A stretch of DNA of 64,000 bases from Janthinobacterium sp. GW456P (GCF_002127655.1 NZ_NEHB01000012.1:62001-126000), one strand, 5' to 3'; positions 1-9,780 are shown, counted from the first letter of the stretch. Translations and numbers: made by a program. Notes: generated from the letters alone by a model not told the origin.

Positions 1-1842
1 GTGGTCGAGTCCCACCAGGGCTGTCGCAAAGTTGGCGGCCGAAAAGGTGATGTGACGGATATCGATGGGCAAGCCGATCAGGAAACCGAGGGTGCCGATG
101 GAACCGAGCAGGATGCCGAAATAGAAGTTACCCATCAGCCCGCCCAGGTTGTTTTCCAGGTACAGGCCCAGCCGTTGCAAGCGCTCCTGGCCGATGACAC
201 GGCCCAGGCCGCGCAATTGCGCGATGCGCTGCGCCCAGCGCGTGTACAGCGCCTGGTTGTCGTAGTAGCCGGAAATCAGGCCCGCCACGAACAGGCACAC
301 GCCGGCGATCATGGCGTAGAAGATGGCGGGGCTGCCGATGGGGTCGATATCGTGCAGCAGATGCATGGCTTTTTCCGGCGTCACCAGGTTGTGCCCCGTG
401 ATCGCCTTGTAGCCGAGCGCGATCAGCCAGGCCGTGGGGATGGCCGTCGCCAGGTTGCCCAGCACGGCCATGTTTTGCGTGCGGAAGACCTTGTTGATCA
501 GTTCCGCCATACTGTCGAGGTCGATATTCCGGCCATCCTTGCTGTGCAGGCCGGCGGCGATGCGCGAGGCCGTCATGGCCGGCTGCTTGGTGGCCACCGT
601 GAAGTGCAGCAAGTGGATGAACATGAAGCCGATCGAGTAGTTCATGCTGAACATGAACGCTTCGACCAGCGGCGCCGAGCGCAGATACGACATCAATATC
701 TTGAACAGGGCCATGAAACCGATGATCACGCCCGCACCTGCGGACGAGAGGAACATGGCGCCCATTTCGCGGCGGTTTTCCGCGATATAGTGCTCGCCCG
801 TGCGGCTGGCGTTTTCCGTCACATTGCGCGCCAGCAAGTTGATATTGTCGGAAAACAGGTCGCTGACCTTGTATTTGTGGTTATGCGCGCGTATGAGTTC
901 CAGCGCCAGCCCCACGGCGCCCGCGCGGCGGCGGCTGACGGGCTGCGGGTGCAGCAAGTCCTGCGTGGCATCGACCGTGATGGCGTCGATATCCACGTTG
1001 CCCGATGCGGGCAGTTCGCCGCTCGTGTCGACGAGGAACAGCAGCTTGCGCAGGCGGTCGATGCTTTGCGCCAGCGCCACCAATAAATACGTGAGGGGAA
1101 TGCTGGTACCCTGGTACAGCGCTTTCTTGCGGATCTTGGCAATGACGGCGTCGCACTGGTCCAGCATCACCAGCAAATGGCGCGCGTCCTCGATGTGCTC
1201 GATGTCGCCTTGCAGCAGGCTCGAGTAGGCATCCAGGTAGGCGTTCACTTCCGTGTTCTGCACCATGAATGGCGACTGGAACACTTCGATTTCATTGTGG
1301 AAACGCGTCAGTTCCGGTTCCAGGCCCATGGCGCAGACGCGGTAGGACAGGGTGCGGATGGCGTCTAGCATGCCTGGCAACATGATATTGCCGTCGCCGA
1401 TGGCCAGTTCGACCTCGTCGCTGGTCAATACGTCGAACAGTTCCAGCCAGTCCGTGGCGGGCACGTTGCTGATCCACAAATAATCGGTTTTCAGGTACAG
1501 CACCTGATCGAGCGCGTCGTTCAGGTATTCATCGCCAAGGGCGGGTGGCAGCATGCGGTAGGCGATGCGGCGTTTCAATTCCGTAAAGAAGCCGCTGTTC
1601 GACAGCACGCCGATGTCGGTGTACAGGCTGGCGTGGCGGCGCGCGGCCAGCACGCGCAGCACGTATTCGTGCAGGGCGCGCGCCTGGGCGGGGTTACCTT
1701 TGAGAAGCTGGCGCAGGGTGCGCACGTTGGCGATCGCGGTAGCGCTGTCGTGGGGGCGCTTGGGACGCAATGAGTTGAATAATTCCACCAGCAAGTCGAT
1801 ATTGCTGGAGTTGGGGTCAATGCGTTCGAGGATAGCAAGCAT
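1..1842 (-). CDS. Site-specific recombinase, Gcr-type (3' part outside window)
   Basis: The reverse strand is open from an ATG at 1842 to the window edge (614 codons, no stop), so the C-terminus is missing. The translation begins MLAILERIDPNSSNIDLLVE. It has a long soluble N-terminal half and then several hydrophobic helices, for example near AGAGVIIGFMALFKILMSY and PAIFYAMIAGVCLFVAGLIS. This matches the family annotated 'site-specific recombinase' after the gonococcal gcr gene (COG4389). The membrane-like helices make a true recombinase activity doubtful. The frame stays open a little upstream of 1842 but offers no better start. The gene is divergent from the porin at 2164. Family assignment is from recall, not a search. 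Confidence 0.75.
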   Translation of the reverse strand, partial: MLAILERIDPNSSNIDLLVELFNSLRPKRPHDSATAIANVRTLRQLLKGNPAQARALHEYVLRVLAARRHASLYTDIGVLSNSGFFTELKRRIAYRMLPPALGDEYLNDALDQVLYLKTDYLWISNVPATDWLELFDVLTSDEVELAIGDGNIMLPGMLDAIRTLSYRVCAMGLEPELTRFHNEIEVFQSPFMVQNTEVNAYLDAYSSLLQGDIEHIEDARHLLVMLDQCDAVIAKIRKKALYQGTSIPLTYLLVALAQSIDRLRKLLFLVDTSGELPASGNVDIDAITVDATQDLLHPQPVSRRRAGAVGLALELIRAHNHKYKVSDLFSDNINLLARNVTENASRTGEHYIAENRREMGAMFLSSAGAGVIIGFMALFKILMSYLRSAPLVEAFMFSMNYSIGFMFIHLLHFTVATKQPAMTASRIAAGLHSKDGRNIDLDSMAELINKVFRTQNMAVLGNLATAIPTAWLIALGYKAITGHNLVTPEKAMHLLHDIDPIGSPAIFYAMIAGVCLFVAGLISGYYDNQALYTRWAQRIAQLRGLGRVIGQERLQRLGLYLENNLGGLMGNFYFGILLGSIGTLGFLIGLPIDIRHITFSAANFATALVGLDH

Positions 1843-2163
1843 GCAGAAAAAACGGGCGAGCCGCTGTCGGTAAAACCAGTAGTGTACCGCCTGCGTCAGA
1901 TCGCGCAACGTTCGCCACCGAACATTGCTTTACTGCAGGGCCTGCAATTCACGCCATTTTGCCGCATATTGCCACAATCATGGCCAATCTTGCGTGTTGT
2001 CAGTGTGCGACGTGTTTCTTGAGACTAAGCTGAAGTTTCTGTTGTACAACGCACGGATGGCTGGACAAAAAGCGAGGATAAGGTAACACTTGGATCAGAC
2101 ACACAGCGCATGTCCTGATCAATACCGGGTAGTTTACTTTTCCACGTTACCGAGATATTTATC
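1843..2163. other. Intergenic region upstream of porin, no gene seen
   Basis: About 320 bases separate the divergent recombinase and porin genes. I see no coding sequence. It holds a perfect palindrome GTTGTACAAC at 2041-2050 and an imperfect dyad around 2091-2122 whose arms resemble TTGATCAG and CTGATCAA. Both could be regulator sites for the porin, but I cannot assign them. No confident -35/-10 pair is visible. Confidence 0.4.
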
Positions 2164-3273
2164 ATGAAGACCTCGTATTTTGCGCTTGCTGTGATAGGGA
2201 TGGGGCCTTTCGCGCTGGGCGCGACGGCCCAGGCTGCCGATGGCGCGGGCAGTGCCGCATCCAGTAACGTTGCCGTGTACGGCGTGCTCGACGCGGGCAT
2301 CGTGGCCGAGCGGGGCTGCGCCGGCAATTGCGCAGGCACCAAGGTATCGGGCGGCGTCGCCTCCGGCTCGCGCCTGGGCGTGCAGGGGCGCGAAGCGCTG
2401 GGCAACGACGTCTCCGCGGTCTTTACCCTGGAAGCGGGCGTCCACAACGACACGGGCCAATCGGAAGAAGGCCGCTTGTTCGGCCGGCAAGCCTACGTGG
2501 GCCTCGACAGCCGCCTGGGCGCGCTGACCCTGGGGCGCCAGTACAACCTGCAATACCTGGCCCTGACCGACGTGGCCGACCCATTCAAGGGCGGCATGGC
2601 CGGCAGCGCCAGCAACCTGGCAGGCTACAGCGTGAAACGCTACGACAATACCGTCAAATACGTGACGCCCGCCTTGCGCGGCGTGACGGCCAGCGCCATC
2701 TACAGCTTCGGCGAGTCGCCATACAGCAGCGCCAACAACCGCGCCTATGGCGCCACCCTCGGCTATTCGGCCGGCGCCGTGAATGTCAGCGTGTCGCACC
2801 AGCGCAAGAACAACTTCATCCTCGCCTCCGGCACCTTGCCCGCCATCGACATGTCGTCGCGCAACACCCTGATCGCGGCGAACATCGACCTGAAAGTGGC
2901 CACCGCCTTTGCCGCCGTAGGCGTGAACAAGGGCTATGGCAGCTCGCCGTGGGACCCGAACAATGCCTACAGCTCGCTGGCCCTGTCGATGTCGTCCTCG
3001 GACAGCCGCGATACCCTGCTGGGCGTGTCCGTGCCCGTGGGCGGCTTCAAGCTGCTGGCCTCGTACGTGCGCAAGGATGACCGCGACCTGGCCAACCGCG
3101 ACGCCAAGCAGGTGGCCGTCGGCCTCACGTATTCGCTGTCAAAACGCAGCGATTTCTACGCGTCCTACGCGAAGATCCACAACAAGAACGGCGCCCGCTA
3201 CACGGTGGGCAATGCCAGCGACGCGGGGCGCGGCGATGCCGCTTTTAATATGGGTTTCCGTCACGGTTTCTGA
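2164..3273 (+). CDS. Gram-negative porin, Omp32-like
   Basis: This is a 369-residue outer-membrane protein with a signal peptide (residues 1-24, ending ATAQA). Mature-start features typical of beta-proteobacterial trimeric porins follow: SSNVAVYGVLDAGIVAERG near residue 33, then LGVQGREALGNDVSAVFTLE and the LFGRQAYVGLDSRLGALTLG block. It ends in phenylalanine (GFRHGF), the usual signal for beta-barrel assembly. The length fits a 16-strand general porin. It probably lets small hydrophilic solutes diffuse across the outer membrane. Two cysteines in the first external segment (CAGNC) are slightly unusual. The stop overlaps the convergent DUF3617 gene by 13 bp. Confidence 0.92.
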   Translation: MKTSYFALAVIGMGPFALGATAQAADGAGSAASSNVAVYGVLDAGIVAERGCAGNCAGTKVSGGVASGSRLGVQGREALGNDVSAVFTLEAGVHNDTGQSEEGRLFGRQAYVGLDSRLGALTLGRQYNLQYLALTDVADPFKGGMAGSASNLAGYSVKRYDNTVKYVTPALRGVTASAIYSFGESPYSSANNRAYGATLGYSAGAVNVSVSHQRKNNFILASGTLPAIDMSSRNTLIAANIDLKVATAFAAVGVNKGYGSSPWDPNNAYSSLALSMSSSDSRDTLLGVSVPVGGFKLLASYVRKDDRDLANRDAKQVAVGLTYSLSKRSDFYASYAKIHNKNGARYTVGNASDAGRGDAAFNMGFRHGF

Positions 3274-3833
3274 GCAGAGGCGGCGGACGGGGCAGGGCAC
3301 GTTGCTCCCAGCCATTTGCCGTTGCTCGTCACATTCACCTGCTCCGGCGTGCCGCGCGCGCTGGTCGTCACCGCCAGCTGCATGCTGAACGCCTGGTCGC
3401 CGCTGAACATCACCTTGCCTTCGCCGCTCGATTTCGGGTTGGCGCAGGTGAACGACACCTGCATGCCGCCCGCGATGTCCTTGTTCTTCGAGGTGCAATC
3501 ACCGGGCTGGCCCGTTGGAATCTGCTTGCGCGCGGCCATGTCCGGCGTCACGCAGGCCGTCACGCGCACGGCGCCGTCGGTGCCCACGGTGGGCATGGCC
3601 ATGCCGCGGCTGGCGGCCATGCTTTCCAGCTGCTTGCGTTGATCGGGAGGAAGGTTGCCCAGCTGCTGCAACACCATGGACATGGCGTTGTCGGTGGCGG
3701 CGTCGGGCGACGCCATCTTGCTGTCGACTTGCCACAGGCCAGGCTTGATGGTGGCGGATGGCGAGGCGGCCTGGGCTTGGCTGCCTAAGGCGGCGCAAGT
3801 GAGCAGGGTCAGGCGTAGCAAAGAATGTTTCAT
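3261..3833 (-). CDS. DUF3617 family periplasmic protein
   Basis: This 190-residue protein has a signal peptide (MKHSLLRLTLLTCAALGSQAQA). The mature part contains the DUF3617 hallmark IKPGLWQVDSKM and a later PTGQPGDCTSKNKD...FTCANP pattern with paired cysteines. Members are exported proteins of unknown function common in proteobacteria. I chose the ATG at 3833 because the signal peptide starts there, although the frame extends further upstream into the neighbouring gene. The 3' end overlaps the convergent porin stop. It is transcribed in the same direction as the TerC-family gene upstream of it, with a 67-base gap. Confidence 0.8.
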   Translation of the reverse strand: MKHSLLRLTLLTCAALGSQAQAASPSATIKPGLWQVDSKMASPDAATDNAMSMVLQQLGNLPPDQRKQLESMAASRGMAMPTVGTDGAVRVTACVTPDMAARKQIPTGQPGDCTSKNKDIAGGMQVSFTCANPKSSGEGKVMFSGDQAFSMQLAVTTSARGTPEQVNVTSNGKWLGATCPAPSAASAQKP

Positions 3834-3900
3834 GTGGGCGTCTCCGGAAAAGGCAGACCCCAGCATACGGCATGGCAAGCGGGGCACGCTTGCCATTGTG

Positions 3901-5448
3901 TTACAAACTGTGATCGGGCTCGATGCGGCGCACGTCCACGCTGGCGATGCGGCGCTCATCGGCCTCGAGGATTTCATAGCGCAGATCGTCGAGTTCCAGC
4001 ACTTCGCCCACAGCCGGCATGTTTTCGAAATGCGCCAGCAGGAAGCCGGCCAGCGAGTTGTACTCGCCGTCTTCGCTGACCAGGGTTTCCGTCTCGAATA
4101 CTTGCTCCAGGTAATGCAGGTCCGTCGCGCCGTCGATGCGCCAGTGGCCTGGACCGAGCACTTCCACGTCCGGCTGCTCATCCTCGTCGGGGAATTCGCC
4201 GGCGATGGCTTCCAGGATATCGATCGGCGTGAGCACGCCTTGCACCGTGCCGAACTCGTCGACCACCAGCACCAGCTGGCCGCGTGAGCGCTTTAAGGTC
4301 TCCATGGCTTTCAGCACGCCGGCCGCTTCCGGGACGACGACGGCTTCGCGCATGCTGGCCGGGTCGATCTTGCCGCGCGAGACGAGGTCTTCGATCAGGT
4401 CCTTGCTGCGCGCGATGCCGACCACATTGTCGAGGTCATCATTGCAGACTGGAATCATGCTGTGCGGCGTGTCGCGCAGCAATTGCAGCATCTTCTCGCC
4501 GCTGTCGTTCAGGTTGACCCAGGAGACGTCGCCGCGCGGCGTCATCACGGAGCGGATCGAGCGTTCGGCCAGGGTCAGCACACCGCTGACCATGTTGCGC
4601 TCTTCCACGCCGAAGGCGGAGACGTCGGGCAATTCCTTGACTTCGTGCTCTTCCACGGCTTCGCGGCCCTTGCGTCCGCCCAGCAGGCTCAGCACGGCTT
4701 GCGCCGTGCGGTCGCGCAGCGGGGCGTTCGACTGCAGCTTGAGGAAGTTGCGGCGCGCCAACTGGTTGAAGAACTCGATGACGATCGAGAAACCGATGGC
4801 GGCGTACAGGTAGCCTTTCGGAATGTGGAAGCCCAGGCCTTCGGCCACCAAGGAGAGGCCGATCATCAGCAAAAAGCTCAGGCACAGCACGACGACGGTG
4901 GGGTGGGCGTTGACGAAGCGCGTCAGCACCTTCGAGGCCAGCATCATGACGACGATGGAAATGACGACGGCCGCCATCATCACGTACAGGTTTTCCACCA
5001 TGCCGACGGCCGTGATGACGGCGTCGAGCGAAAAGACGGCATCGAGCACGACGATCTGCGCCACCACGAGGCCGAAGCCGGCGTAGACTTTCGGTCCCGT
5101 CTGCGCATGCGTGACGCCTTCGAGGCGCTCGTGCAGCTCGCTGGTGGCCTTGAACAGCAGGAACAGGCCGCCGATGAGCAGGATCAGGTCGCGCCCCGAA
5201 AATGAGAAGGCCCATATGGAAAACAAGGGCGTCGTCAGGGTGACCAGCCAGGAAATCAGCGAGAGCAGGCCCAGGCGCATGACGAGAGCCAGGGTCAGGC
5301 CCAGCACCCTGGCCTTGTCGCGCTGGTGCGGCGGCAGCTTTTCGGCCAGGATAGCGATGAAGATCAGGTTGTCGATGCCCAGTACGATTTCCAGTACGAC
5401 CAGCGTCAGCAGGCCGACCCAGATTGTCGGGTCAAATAACCATTCCAT
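3901..5448 (-). CDS. TerC-family membrane protein with CBS pair and CorC/HlyC domain (YoaE/YegH-like)
   Basis: This 515-residue inner-membrane protein has three parts. Residues 1-235 form a TerC-type bundle of about seven helices, beginning [20 protein letters not shown] and carrying the conserved acidic GIDNLIF and [10 protein letters not shown] motifs expected of metal-binding transmembrane helices. A CBS-domain pair follows (about 295-420, [12 protein letters not shown] and [20 protein letters not shown]), then a CorC_HlyC domain to the end. The order matches E. coli YoaE and YegH, proposed metal or ion efflux proteins; substrate is unproven. It lies 18 bases downstream of a small secreted protein gene, so the two are probably co-transcribed. 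I saw no yybP-ykoY-like riboswitch upstream. Confidence 0.88.
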   Translation of the reverse strand: MEWLFDPTIWVGLLTLVVLEIVLGIDNLIFIAILAEKLPPHQRDKARVLGLTLALVMRLGLLSLISWLVTLTTPLFSIWAFSFSGRDLILLIGGLFLLFKATSELHERLEGVTHAQTGPKVYAGFGLVVAQIVVLDAVFSLDAVITAVGMVENLYVMMAAVVISIVVMMLASKVLTRFVNAHPTVVVLCLSFLLMIGLSLVAEGLGFHIPKGYLYAAIGFSIVIEFFNQLARRNFLKLQSNAPLRDRTAQAVLSLLGGRKGREAVEEHEVKELPDVSAFGVEERNMVSGVLTLAERSIRSVMTPRGDVSWVNLNDSGEKMLQLLRDTPHSMIPVCNDDLDNVVGIARSKDLIEDLVSRGKIDPASMREAVVVPEAAGVLKAMETLKRSRGQLVLVVDEFGTVQGVLTPIDILEAIAGEFPDEDEQPDVEVLGPGHWRIDGATDLHYLEQVFETETLVSEDGEYNSLAGFLLAHFENMPAVGEVLELDDLRYEILEADERRIASVDVRRIEPDHSL

Positions 5449-5466
5449 GTGTGTAACCTTGTAAAG

Positions 5467-5871
5467 TCAGTAAGTATCAAGCTTGCCTGGCGGCCAGTGC
5501 CCCAGGGAACCGTGTTGCGATTGCGTGAAGTGGCGGCGGACGCGCGGCGGCCGGGTGGCCTGCCGCGCGTCCGCTTCGGCAAGTGCCCCCGGTCCCGCTT
5601 GCCAAATGATGGCGCAAAACGGCGCTCCCTGGCGCGAGCTCGGGTATAGCGTGATAGGGTCGTTGTCGCATTCGTCGGTGTCGCAGCTGTCGCCGGGCTG
5701 GCCCGCATGGGTGCCGGGATCAAGGCAATCGGCGATGGTGCCAGGCGTGGCAGTGGCGCCGGCCGCGATTGCATGCTGGAATGAGGAAGGGCTGGCGTCA
5801 GCCATGCTGGCGAACGCCTGGGGTAAGGCAATGAAGACAAAAAGGCAGAGCAGGACGAGAGCTCGTCTCAT
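5467..5871 (-). CDS. Small secreted hypothetical protein
   Basis: This 134-residue product starts MRRALVLLCLFVFIALPQAF, a clear signal peptide cleaved near AFAS. The mature part is hydrophilic, with four cysteines around DCLDPGTHAGQPGDSCDTDEC plus one later, and it ends in a basic, His-rich tail. I do not recognise the family. In general character (signal peptide, Cys/His content, next to a possible metal exporter) it resembles small periplasmic metal-binding proteins, but that is only a guess. It precedes the TerC-family gene by 18 bases on the same strand. The frame is open further upstream, but the signal peptide supports the start given. Confidence 0.55.
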   Translation of the reverse strand: MRRALVLLCLFVFIALPQAFASMADASPSSFQHAIAAGATATPGTIADCLDPGTHAGQPGDSCDTDECDNDPITLYPSSRQGAPFCAIIWQAGPGALAEADARQATRPPRVRRHFTQSQHGSLGHWPPGKLDTY

Positions 5872-5937
5872 ATACAGGCAGATAGTTCTGGAACCGTGGA
5901 GTATAACACGCGCGCATAACAGCCCGATGACAGGGAC

Positions 5938-5966
5938 TTGCGTAACTGACAAGTATGCCGTAAATT
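5938..5966 (+). promoter_or_regulatory. Possible sigma-70 promoter for the M16 protease
   Basis: TTGCGT at 5938-5943 and TAAATT at 5961-5966 are separated by 17 bases and lie about 125 bases upstream of the protease start. The match is by eye, and the -35 element is only moderately close to TTGACA. Confidence 0.3.
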
Positions 5967-6090
5967 GCGAGAGCAATGATTTCCCTGGGCAGCGAAGACG
6001 CAGCGCGGGTCCATGGCAATTCTTGCGTTCGTATTCCATTGCGCCCGCTTTTGCGCTCGTCTAATAACGTAGTGTTACCAGGATTCTGAC

Positions 6091-8937
6091 TTGAAACCTA
6101 TTACCGCCCTCCTGCTTGCCGCCGGCATCCTCTCGCCGTCGCTCATCCTGGCCGCCACCCCGGTCGAAGCCGCGCCGATTCAGAAAACCGGCAAGGCCGC
6201 ATCGAACCGTGCCGCCGCCGTCAAAGTCACGTCCGTCGAAGGCATCACCGAATACCGCCTGGCCAATGGCTTGCGCGTGCTGCTGTTCCCGGACGCCAGC
6301 AAGCCGACCCTGACCACCAACATCGTCTACCTGGTCGGTTCGCGCCATGAAAACTACGGCGAAACGGGCATGGCCCACTTGCTCGAGCACTTGCTGTTCA
6401 AGCCCAGCGCCAACTTCGGCGTCAAGAAGGGCACGAAAACCCCGGTCGAGATCCTGAACTCGACGGGGGCCGATTTCAACGGCACCACCTGGTATGACCG
6501 CACCAATTACTACGCCACGTTCCCCGCCAACGACGACAACCTGCGCCAGATGCTGGCCATGGAAGCGGACCGCATGGTCAACGCGGCCATCGACCAGAAC
6601 GATCTGTGGAATCCGAAAACGCAGAAGGGCGAAATGACCGTCGTGCGCAACGAGTTCGAAATGGGCGAGAGCGACCCGATCGGCGTGACCAGCGAACGCA
6701 TCCAGGCCGTCGCCTATGACTGGCACAACTACGGCAAGTCGACCATCGGCGCCCGTTCCGACATCGAACAAGTCAACATTCCGCGCCTGCGCGCGTTTTA
6801 CCATAAATATTATCAGCCGGATAATGCCGTGCTGATGGTGGCGGGCCGCTTCGATGAAGCGAAGGTGTTGAAGCAGATCAATGAACTGTTCGGCAAGATC
6901 CCGAAACCGACGCGCGTCATCGAACCGACTTACACGGCCGAACCCGTGCAAGATGGCGAGCGCGCCGTGACGGTGCGCCGCAGCGGCGGCACGCAGTTCG
7001 TCGGCGCCGGCTACCACGTGGCGCCGTCCGGCAACCCGGACGCTGTCGCCATCGAGGTGCTCGGTCACGTGCTGACGGACGCGCCCGCCGGCCGCCTGCA
7101 CAAGGCGTTGGTGGAAACCAAGCTGGCCAGCAAGATCGAATACAACTCGGTGAGCAACCTGGAGCCGGGCTACAACCTGTTCGGCGCCCTGGTGCCCGTC
7201 GACGGCAACCTCGACGCGGCGCAAGCGGCCATGCTGAAAGTGCTGGAAGAACTGAAATCGCAGCCGATCACGGATGCGGAAGTGGCGCGCGTGAAACAGC
7301 AGCTGAACAAGCAGGTCGAGCTGATCACGTCGAATACGGCGCGCATGACGATCGCCCTGACGGAGTCGCTGGCGGCCGGCGACTGGCGCTTGTTCTTCCT
7401 GCAGCGCGACCAGCTCGACAAGCTGACGACGGCGCAGGTGCAGGCGGCGGCCGAGAAATACCTGAAGAGCTCGAACCGCACCCTGGGCCGCTTCATCCCC
7501 ACCGATGCGCCGGACCGCACCGTGGTGCCGGCCTATGCCGACGTGGCGCCGCAACTGGCCGGCTACACGGGCCGCGCCGTTGTGGCGCAGGGCGAAGCGT
7601 TCGACCCCAGCCCCGACAATATCGAAGCGCGCACCACGCGCTTCACCTTGCCGAACGGCTTGAAGGGCGCCTTGCTGCCGAAGAAAACCAAGGGCAATAC
7701 CGTCAGCGTCGTGTTGAAATTGCAGATCGGCAGCGAAGAGAGCTTGCGCGGCAAGGGGCAAGTAGGCAGCTACACGGCCAATCTGTTGTCGCGCGGCACG
7801 GATAAACTGTCGCGCCAGGAAGTGAAGGACAAGTTCGACCAGCTGGGCACGCAAGTGGCGATCACGGGCGGCGCCGAGGGCGTGACCGCCATGCTGATGG
7901 GCAAGCGCGAGAACTTGCCGGCCGCCATGGACCTGCTGGCGCAAGTGCTGCAAAAGCCGGCCCTGAGCGAAACGGAATTCCTGGAATTGCAGCGCGAGCG
8001 CGTCGGCCGCGCGGAGCAGGAATTGCCTGAACCGCAGCCGCTGGCCGTGAACGCCTTCCGCCGCCTGCTCGACGCCACGCCGGAAGGCCATGTGCGCCAC
8101 GTGGCCACCTTGCCAGCCGAACTGGCGCAATGGAAGGCCATCAAGGTTGCCGATGTGAAAGCGTTCCATGGCGCCTACTATGGCGCGTCGAACGCCACGT
8201 TTGCCGCCGTGGGCGACTTCGACCCGGCCGCGCTGAAGGCGCAAGTGGCCAGCCTGTACGGCAGCTGGAAGACGCAGCAGCCGTATGTGCGCATTCCCGA
8301 TGCCGTCAAGCCTGTGAGCGGCGAGAAAGTCACGCTGGAAACGCCGGACAAGGCCAACAGCGTGCTGTTCGCCATCCAGCCGATTCCCCTCAAGGATGAT
8401 GCCGCCAGTTATCCGGCCTTGTTGATCGCCAATCACATGCTCGGCGGCGGCGCCTTGCGCAGCCGCCTGGCCGACCGCATCCGCCAGAAGGAAGGCCTGT
8501 CGTACGGCGTCGGTTCGCAAGTGAGCGTGCCGTCGCGCGAGCCGGCCGGCTACTGGATGGCGTATGCCATCAGCGCGCCGCAAAACACGCTCAAGGTGGA
8601 AGCGGCCCTGCGCGAGGAAATCGCCAAGGCGCTGGCCGACGGCTTCACGGAAGCGGAACTGGCCGAGGCGAAAAAGGGCTGGCTGCAATCGGAAGAAGTG
8701 AGCCGCACGCAGGACAGCGCTCTGGCCAGCGGCCTCGCCAGCTACCTGGCGCAAGACCGTACCATGGCTTACGACAAGGAGCTGGAAGCGAAAGTGGCTG
8801 CCTTGACGCTGGCGCAAGTGAACCAGGGCCTGCGCGAATACCTGAAGCCGGCGGCCGTGTCGGTGGTGGTGGCGGGCGATTTTGCCAAGGTGGCGAAAGA
8901 GGGCGACAGCGGCGCCAAGGCAACGACGTCGAAATAA
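6091..8937 (+). CDS. Two-domain M16 zinc protease (PqqL/YmxG type)
   Basis: This 948-residue exported metalloprotease has a signal peptide (ALLLAAGILSPSLILAATPV). The inverted zinc motif HxxEH is present as HLLEH at residues 96-100, with a downstream VVRNEFEMGES supplying the expected distal glutamate. Two M16 halves follow each other: residues about 50-500 (active) and about 530-930 (inactive, containing the RxxEGLSYG-type segment RIRQKEGLSYGVGS). The length is usual for periplasmic two-domain M16 enzymes, which clear peptides. The start is a TTG at 6091, chosen because the signal peptide begins there and an AGGA lies just upstream. A strong terminator follows, so it is probably monocistronic. 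Confidence 0.9.
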   Translation: MKPITALLLAAGILSPSLILAATPVEAAPIQKTGKAASNRAAAVKVTSVEGITEYRLANGLRVLLFPDASKPTLTTNIVYLVGSRHENYGETGMAHLLEHLLFKPSANFGVKKGTKTPVEILNSTGADFNGTTWYDRTNYYATFPANDDNLRQMLAMEADRMVNAAIDQNDLWNPKTQKGEMTVVRNEFEMGESDPIGVTSERIQAVAYDWHNYGKSTIGARSDIEQVNIPRLRAFYHKYYQPDNAVLMVAGRFDEAKVLKQINELFGKIPKPTRVIEPTYTAEPVQDGERAVTVRRSGGTQFVGAGYHVAPSGNPDAVAIEVLGHVLTDAPAGRLHKALVETKLASKIEYNSVSNLEPGYNLFGALVPVDGNLDAAQAAMLKVLEELKSQPITDAEVARVKQQLNKQVELITSNTARMTIALTESLAAGDWRLFFLQRDQLDKLTTAQVQAAAEKYLKSSNRTLGRFIPTDAPDRTVVPAYADVAPQLAGYTGRAVVAQGEAFDPSPDNIEARTTRFTLPNGLKGALLPKKTKGNTVSVVLKLQIGSEESLRGKGQVGSYTANLLSRGTDKLSRQEVKDKFDQLGTQVAITGGAEGVTAMLMGKRENLPAAMDLLAQVLQKPALSETEFLELQRERVGRAEQELPEPQPLAVNAFRRLLDATPEGHVRHVATLPAELAQWKAIKVADVKAFHGAYYGASNATFAAVGDFDPAALKAQVASLYGSWKTQQPYVRIPDAVKPVSGEKVTLETPDKANSVLFAIQPIPLKDDAASYPALLIANHMLGGGALRSRLADRIRQKEGLSYGVGSQVSVPSREPAGYWMAYAISAPQNTLKVEAALREEIAKALADGFTEAELAEAKKGWLQSEEVSRTQDSALASGLASYLAQDRTMAYDKELEAKVAALTLAQVNQGLREYLKPAAVSVVVAGDFAKVAKEGDSGAKATTSK

Positions 8938-8970
8938 GCTGTTTCAGAATAGGCTGTCTTCAATAGAAAA

Positions 8971-9007
8971 AACCCGCCGGCAGGAGACCTTGCCGGCGGG
9001 TTTTTTT
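8971..9007 (+). terminator. Rho-independent terminator after M16 protease
   Basis: A 10-bp perfect stem, CCCGCCGGCA with TGCCGGCGGG, has an 8-base loop and is followed by seven T residues. Confidence 0.9.
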
Positions 9008-9034
9008 ACGATCTTGATTTTGATGTCAACGTCC

Positions 9035-9096
9035 CGACACCGAACAAAACCGTCGCGGGCGGAAGGGAGAGGCGCAATAGGCGCGCTTCGGTGTTA
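9035..9096 (-). repeat. Short, shortened copy (D) of an inverted-repeat element at a gene 3' end
   Basis: The block AACAAAACCGTCGCGGGCGG followed by AAGGGAGAGG matches copy A at 42.4 kb almost base for base. Its ends are inverted (ACACCGAA and TTCGGTGT). The central GTACT/AGTAC dyad of the other copies is missing. The stop codon of the OmpA-family gene (9094-9096) lies inside the element. Confidence 0.6.
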
Positions 9097-9780
9097 CCCC
9101 CGTGGAGCGAGCTCCGCGACATAAATTTCCACGCGGCGATTGCGTGCGCGTCCCGAGGCATCCGCATTCGAGGCGATCGGCTCGCGGGCGCCGCGGCCTT
9201 CCGTGACGATGCGCGTCGGCGAGACGCCGCGCATGGACAGGTAGTCGCGCGTGTGGGCCGCGCGCTCCACCGACAGCGGTTCGTTGATGGAATCGCTGCC
9301 CGTGCTGTCCGTATGGCCGATGATGCTGACCGTGGTGTTCGGGTTTTCGTTCAGGGTGGCGGCAAAGCGGTCGAGGATGGGGCGGAAGTTGCCCTTGATG
9401 TCGGCGCGGTTGGTGTCGAAGGAAATGTCGCTCGGGATTTCCATTTTCAGGCGGTTATCGGCCGTTTGCGACACTTGCACACCAGTCCCCTGTGTCGCTT
9501 GCTCCATCGCGCGCTTCTGGTTTTCCATGCGGTTCGACCAGATATTGCCGACCACGGCGCCAGCTGCGGCACCGATCAGCGCGCCGCCGGCCGTGCGGCC
9601 GCTGCTGCCGCCACCGGTGGTGCCGCCGATCAAGGCGCCCAGGCCCGCGCCGATGCCAGCGCCCGTGGCCGTGCCACGTTGCGTCGAGGACATATCCGCG
9701 CAGCCGGTGGCGGCCAGCGCGATCACCAGCATGCCGATCAGGGATGTGGCGCCAGGGCCTTTTTTGAATGCTTCTTTCAT
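9094..9780 (-). CDS. OmpA-family lipoprotein with glycine zipper (YiaD-like)
   Basis: This 228-residue lipoprotein has a signal peptide with lipobox AATGC (Cys at about residue 27). A glycine-zipper segment follows (about 37-82, GAGIGAGLGALIGG and GGALIGAAAGAVVGNIW). The C-terminal OmpA domain (about 110-225) contains SFDTNRADIK, IIGHTDSTGSDSINEPLS and NRRVEIYV, the peptidoglycan-binding motifs. It probably links the outer membrane to the cell wall. An RBS (AAGGAG) lies seven bases before the ATG. The start of the stress island is marked by this gene. A possible degenerate copy of the island's palindromic operator lies at 9859-9872. The stop codon is embedded in a repeat element. Confidence 0.88.
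   Translation of the reverse strand: MKEAFKKGPGATSLIGMLVIALAATGCADMSSTQRGTATGAGIGAGLGALIGGTTGGGSSGRTAGGALIGAAAGAVVGNIWSNRMENQKRAMEQATQGTGVQVSQTADNRLKMEIPSDISFDTNRADIKGNFRPILDRFAATLNENPNTTVSIIGHTDSTGSDSINEPLSVERAAHTRDYLSMRGVSPTRIVTEGRGAREPIASNADASGRARNRRVEIYVAELAPRG

Noticed and set aside
1..1086. A long forward-strand frame at the left edge
   Set aside because: The reverse strand encodes the recombinase with a natural composition; the forward frame is its shadow.
5449..5466. Metal riboswitch ahead of the TerC-type gene
   Set aside because: Only 18 bases separate it from the upstream gene, and the region ahead of that gene (5872-6090) shows no riboswitch-like fold that I can recognise.
6061..8817. 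A 918-codon open frame on the reverse strand opposite the M16 protease
   Set aside because: It is antisense to a gene with complete motifs and a signal peptide. Its translation is rich in Arg, His, Gln and Val, the usual look of shadow frames in GC-rich DNA.
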